Shown here piece by piece: positions 60,986 to 64,000 of a DNA stretch of 64,000 nucleotides. The position numbers were made by a program, and so were the translations under genes. Numbering within the stretch: position 1 is the first letter of the stretch; each line of letters starts with the position of its first letter. The notes beneath the pieces were generated by a model. The model saw only the letters and a program-made list of their open reading frames with translations, was not told the DNA's origin and did not search any database. Source of the DNA: Shinella sp. WSJ-2 (GTDB lineage: Bacteria; Pseudomonadota; Alphaproteobacteria; Rhizobiales; Rhizobiaceae); assembly GCF_003432075.1 (NCBI RefSeq), contig NZ_QWBU01000003.1:248001-312000 (forward strand), given 5' to 3'.

Positions 60986-61486
60986 TTAACCCAAGGCCTG
61001 TACGTAACGCATGCCGGTGACGGGACCGGCGCGGAAATTCATTTGCTCGTAGAAACGGTGCGCGCCGAAATTGCCCGTGGCGGCGCTGACGGTGAGATAG
61101 CCGCAGCCGGCGATGCGGGCATGTTCGCGGGCGCGGGACACGAGATGGCGGCCGATGCCGTGGCCGCGATGGTCCTTGCGCACGAAGAGCTGGTGCAGCT
61201 CCATGCCGCGCATGCCCTCGGCGGCGCGGTACATCGGCACAAGCAGCGCATAGCCGATCAGCCGGCCGCCGGCTTCAGCCACGAGCGCAGTGATCCAGGG
61301 ATTGGCGCCGAACAGGTCGCGGTCCAGATCGACGGCGGAAACTTTTGCGGTGTTGCCATGGCATTCGGCGTGCAGCGCGATCATGTCGAGGATCTGCTGG
61401 AGATCGCCTTGACGCGCCGCGCGGATGGTCAGCATCGGTGGCCGGTCGAGGGCGGCGGGTTCAAGCTTGATGGCTGTATTGTGCAT
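60986..61486 (-). CDS. GNAT-family N-acetyltransferase
   Basis: A 166-residue acetyl-CoA-dependent acetyltransferase. GNAT fold with the pyrophosphate loop in ELHQLFVRKDHRGHGIGRHLVSRA (Arg/Gln-x-x-Gly motif A), GCGYLTVSAATGNFGAHRFYEQMNF (motif B). Substrate unknown. AAGGAG lies six bases before the ATG at 61486. Next to a DJ-1 gene, 26 bases upstream of it. Confidence 0.9.
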   Translation of the reverse strand: MHNTAIKLEPAALDRPPMLTIRAARQGDLQQILDMIALHAECHGNTAKVSAVDLDRDLFGANPWITALVAEAGGRLIGYALLVPMYRAAEGMRGMELHQLFVRKDHRGHGIGRHLVSRAREHARIAGCGYLTVSAATGNFGAHRFYEQMNFRAGPVTGMRYVQALG

Positions 61487-61526
61487 TTCGGGCTCCTTGG
61501 TTTTCTGCCATCAGGTGCCCTTAAAA

Positions 61527-61554
61527 CAACAAAGCCGCCTGATGGCGGCTTGTT
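61527..61554. terminator. hairpin near the GNAT gene start
   Basis: AAGCCGCC (61532-61539) pairs with GGCGGCTT (61544-61551) around TGAT, flanked by ACA/TGT. It lies between two minus-strand genes and ends transcripts from either side. Confidence 0.65.
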
Positions 61555-61713
61555 GACATGATCAAACAGCCGCTCCTATCGGAACAGCCAAAAATACGTT
61601 GCGGCGATGTGCGAGCTCTCGATCATGGTCGCGATATTCTCCGTTTCGCGGCGATTGTCAATCGGTTTAATCGCGACCGCAGAAATGAGGAGGGGAGATG
61701 AAGCGGAGGGCGG

Positions 61714-62160
61714 TCAGACCTCCGCTTCCTCCGGTCCGGCGGTGGCTTGCCCTTCCACGGCGCCGGCATGTTGGGTTTCGTCGATGCCGAGCTGTTCCTT
61801 GATGGCGCGGCGGATATCCTCCTCGATCGCCTCGCGCTGCTCGTCGGGCAAGGCGGCGAGGCTCGTTTCGTCGAGGCCCATGCGGTCGAGGATTTCCTTC
61901 CGCAGGCGCTCGGCCGGCGTCATCTTGGACAGTTCCATGAATTCGGCGATCAGGCTGTCGCTCTCCTCCTGCGCTTTGTCGAGCTTGGCATTGGTGAGCC
62001 ACAGCGCATTGGCGAGGCCGGACGGCATGGTGCCGGCGGCGCTGACGGTCGGGATGTTGCGGGAGGCCGCGCCGGCTTCCGCGCCAGCATAGGCTCCGCT
62101 GTCGCTGGTCGTGCGCTTGGTCGTCGCGTAGGCTGAAATAAGGCTGCCATCGATCTTCAT
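61714..62160 (-). CDS. hypothetical protein, 148 residues
   Basis: Not recognised beyond similarity to a rhizobial family starting MKIDGSLISAYA. N-terminal half is low complexity (Ser/Ala/Gly-rich); the C-terminal half is helical and acidic (MTPAERLRKEILDRMGLDET, REAIEEDIRRAIKEQLG). No signal peptide. Such proteins could be small chaperone-like or secretion substrates; no proof. It follows gcd on the same strand after 70 bases. Confidence 0.65.
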   Translation of the reverse strand: MKIDGSLISAYATTKRTTSDSGAYAGAEAGAASRNIPTVSAAGTMPSGLANALWLTNAKLDKAQEESDSLIAEFMELSKMTPAERLRKEILDRMGLDETSLAALPDEQREAIEEDIRRAIKEQLGIDETQHAGAVEGQATAGPEEAEV

Positions 62161-62230
62161 GGAAAAGGTCTCCCTGAAAAATGTTCAGGGAGACCTTTAG
62201 CGGTTGCAGCTTTTGCGAGACTTGTCGTCG

Positions 62231-64000
62231 CTACGGCAGCGTATAGGCGATCACGTAGTCGCCGGGCTTGGTACCGACGGAGCCATGGCCCCCGGCGACG
62301 ATCAGCACATACTGCTTGTCGCCGGCCGTGTAAGTCATCGGGGTGGCCTGTCCGCCGGCGGGAAGGCGGCCTTCCCAAAGCTGGCGGCCGGTCGTCACGT
62401 CATAGGCGCGGATATAGTTATCCACGGCAGCTCCCAGGAAAGCGACGCCGCCCTTGGTGAGCATCGGGCCGCCGATGCCGGGCACGCCGACCTTGAAGGG
62501 CAACGGCAGTGGCGTCATGTCCATGACCGTGCCGTTCTTGTGCTTCCAGGCGGTCTTGCCGGTGGCGAGATCGGCACCTGCGACATAGCCCCATGGCGGC
62601 GCCTGACAGGGAATGCCGAGCGGGCCGAGGAACGGACCCATGAAGACGCCATAGGGCGCGCCGTCATTGCGGTTGAGGCCCTGTTCGGAACCCTTCTCGT
62701 CCTGACCCTTCGGCGGCACCTGATCGCGCGGCACCAGCCGCGAGGTGAAGGCGAGATAGGTCGGCATGCCGAACATGATCTGCCGTTCCGGATCGACCGC
62801 CACGGAACCCCAGTTGAAGGTGCCGAAATTGCCGGGATAGACGATCGTGCCTTCCAGCGACGGCGGCGTATAGCGGCCCTCGTATTTCATCGACAGGAAA
62901 TCGATGCGGCAGGCGAGCTGATCGAACATGGTGACGCCCCACATGTTCTTTTCCGTCAGCGGCGGCGGCGAGAAGGTGAGGTCGGAGATCGGCTGGGTGG
63001 GCGCGGTGAAGTCTTCCGGGATTGCCCCGGTCGGTGCCGGTATCTCCTTGACGGGGATGATCGGCTCGCCGGTGCGCCGGTCGAGCACGTAGATATCACC
63101 TTGCTTGGTCGGCCCGACGAGAGCCGGAATGGTCGTGCCATCCTTCGTGATGTCGATCAAGGCTGGCTGGGCCGGCACGTCCATGTCCCAGAGGTCATGG
63201 TGCACGGTCTGACGCACCCAGCGCAGGGCGCCGGTCTTGATGTCGAGCGCGACGATCGAGGAGGAGAACTTCTCGACATGCTCGCTGCGGCCCATGCCGA
63301 GCTGGTCCGGCACCTGGTTGCCGAGCGGGATGAAGACCAGGCCAAGCGCTTCGTCATAGCTGAAGACCGACCAGGAATTCGGCGAGTTGACAGTATAGAC
63401 CTGGCCTTCCGGCAGCGGCGTGGTGCTGTCCGGATTGCCGGAATCCCAGTTCCAGATCAGCTGGCCGGAATTGACGTCGAAGGCGCGGATGACGCCGGAC
63501 TGCTCCTGCGTCGAATAGTTGTCGTTGACCGCGCCGCCGATGATGATCTTTCCGTCGGTGATGACGGGCGGCGAGGTGGAGTAATAGTAGCCTGCCGGAT
63601 TGTAGGGCATGCCCTTTTCCAGATGCAGCACGCCGTTTTCGGCGAAGGTCGTGCAGACGTCGCCGGTGGCGGCGTCGAGCGCGATCAGCCGGGCATCGGA
63701 GGTCGGCAGGTAGAGGCGGGCGGCGCAGGCCGTGCCGGCAGCGGCAGCCGGGTCGGCGTAATAGGTCACGCCGCGGCAGGTCTGGTGCTGGCGATCCGGG
63801 TTCATGCCGGAGTTGGAATCGTATTTCCATTTCTCCTTGCCGGTCGCCGCATCGAGCGCGATGGCCCAATTGTGCGGCGTGCACATGTAGAGTGTGTCGC
63901 CCACCTTGAGCGGCGTCACCTGATAGGTGGTTTCGCCGACATCGTCGGGCTTCTTCACGTCGCCGGTCTGGTATTGCCAGGCGACCTTCAGGGTAGAAAC
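62231..64000 (-). CDS. gcd: PQQ-dependent glucose dehydrogenase, C-terminal part
   Basis: Membrane-bound quinoprotein that oxidises glucose to gluconate in the periplasm and passes electrons to ubiquinone. The visible 589 residues, open to the right edge, are the beta-propeller domain: TTYQVTPLKVGDTLYMCTPH, HQTCRGVTYY, VRQTVHHDLWDMDVPAQPAL, GYYYSTSPPVITDGKIIIGG and the W-motif KTAWKHKNGT, matching E. coli Gcd. The missing N-terminus should hold five membrane helices. PQQ synthesis genes are not in the window. Confidence 0.93.
   Translation of the reverse strand, partial: VSTLKVAWQYQTGDVKKPDDVGETTYQVTPLKVGDTLYMCTPHNWAIALDAATGKEKWKYDSNSGMNPDRQHQTCRGVTYYADPAAAAGTACAARLYLPTSDARLIALDAATGDVCTTFAENGVLHLEKGMPYNPAGYYYSTSPPVITDGKIIIGGAVNDNYSTQEQSGVIRAFDVNSGQLIWNWDSGNPDSTTPLPEGQVYTVNSPNSWSVFSYDEALGLVFIPLGNQVPDQLGMGRSEHVEKFSSSIVALDIKTGALRWVRQTVHHDLWDMDVPAQPALIDITKDGTTIPALVGPTKQGDIYVLDRRTGEPIIPVKEIPAPTGAIPEDFTAPTQPISDLTFSPPPLTEKNMWGVTMFDQLACRIDFLSMKYEGRYTPPSLEGTIVYPGNFGTFNWGSVAVDPERQIMFGMPTYLAFTSRLVPRDQVPPKGQDEKGSEQGLNRNDGAPYGVFMGPFLGPLGIPCQAPPWGYVAGADLATGKTAWKHKNGTVMDMTPLPLPFKVGVPGIGGPMLTKGGVAFLGAAVDNYIRAYDVTTGRQLWEGRLPAGGQATPMTYTAGDKQYVLIVAGGHGSVGTKPGDYVIAYTLP

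Noticed and set aside
1-64000. CRISPR arrays, rRNA, tRNA, insertion sequences, prophage
   Set aside because: No regular repeat-spacer pattern, cloverleaf, transposase or phage protein was found by eye; small tRNAs could still be missed.

Overview
The window is a GC-rich, gene-dense piece of an alphaproteobacterial chromosome, most likely from the Rhizobiaceae (Rhizobium/Agrobacterium/Ensifer/Shinella group). That placement is inferred from the choline-sulfate operon order betI-betC, a rhizobial ReAV-type L-asparaginase, Ohr/OhrR, a PQQ glucose dehydrogenase, a TIGR03808-type Tat-exported repeat protein and several rhizobial palindromic repeats. I saw no rRNA, tRNA, CRISPR array, insertion sequence or phage structural gene.

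Layout. 1-1520: 3' part of betC and betI (minus strand) with a BetI-type operator; betB/betA presumably lie off the left edge. 1.6-6.4 kb: DUF308 membrane protein, SCP-x-like thiolase, a fluoride riboswitch with terminator leading into crcB and a half-size EamA transporter, then an EAL-CBS-GGDEF protein. 6.4-12.3 kb: DUF1344 protein, quinone oxidoreductase, PAS-GGDEF cyclase, DHA2-like MFS, and a divergent AhpD-like / ECF41-like sigma pair with a perfect ECF41 promoter. 12.4-20.7 kb: DUF3750, asparaginase, a DeoR/DUF4406 divergent pair with nested dyads, VOC, DUF4198 with a Zur-like site, a LysR and its divergent small protein, GST and an Ada-like zinc-site protein. 20.7-23.2 kb: copper-type operon (CxxC secreted protein, PepSY membrane protein, PCuAC chaperone). 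23.2-33.9 kb: Tat repeat protein, PAS-GAF-GGDEF-EAL, MarR-VOC, an exonuclease plus ATP-dependent ligase repair module, small membrane proteins, glutathionyl-hydroquinone reductase and an L,D-transpeptidase. 34.1-40.7 kb: a chemoreceptor split by an in-frame amber stop, ohr/ohrR, a membrane PAS histidine kinase with a single-domain response regulator, and an Xre-RES toxin-antitoxin pair. 40.7-50.7 kb: ABC-F, LysR/MFS/aldo-keto reductase, a second MFS, a HerA-like ATPase, Tam and a haloacid dehalogenase. 51.0-52.3 kb: an AT-richer island with overlapping DUF5343 and Swt1-type HEPN genes. 52.5-64 kb: alcohol dehydrogenase, branched-chain aminotransferase, sodB, a TumE-TumA pair whose toxin looks frameshifted, YafY/LysE with a strong dyad operator, two c-type cytochromes, several small enzymes, and the C-terminal part of gcd running off the right edge.

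Themes: (1) many local regulators sit beside their targets with visible dyad operators (BetI, ECF41-like, DeoR, MarR, OhrR, Xre, YafY); (2) three c-di-GMP proteins; (3) redox, thiol and metal stress genes (AhpD, Ohr, SodB, GSTs, PCuAC, CrcB); (4) two toxin-antitoxin modules and one possible two-gene defence island. The best candidates for something little described are the DUF5343-HEPN pair, the riboswitch-controlled crcB plus EamA half-transporter operon, and the FixL-like PAS kinase that has lost its haem histidine. Start codons were chosen from ribosome-binding sites and family alignment from memory; no database search was run.
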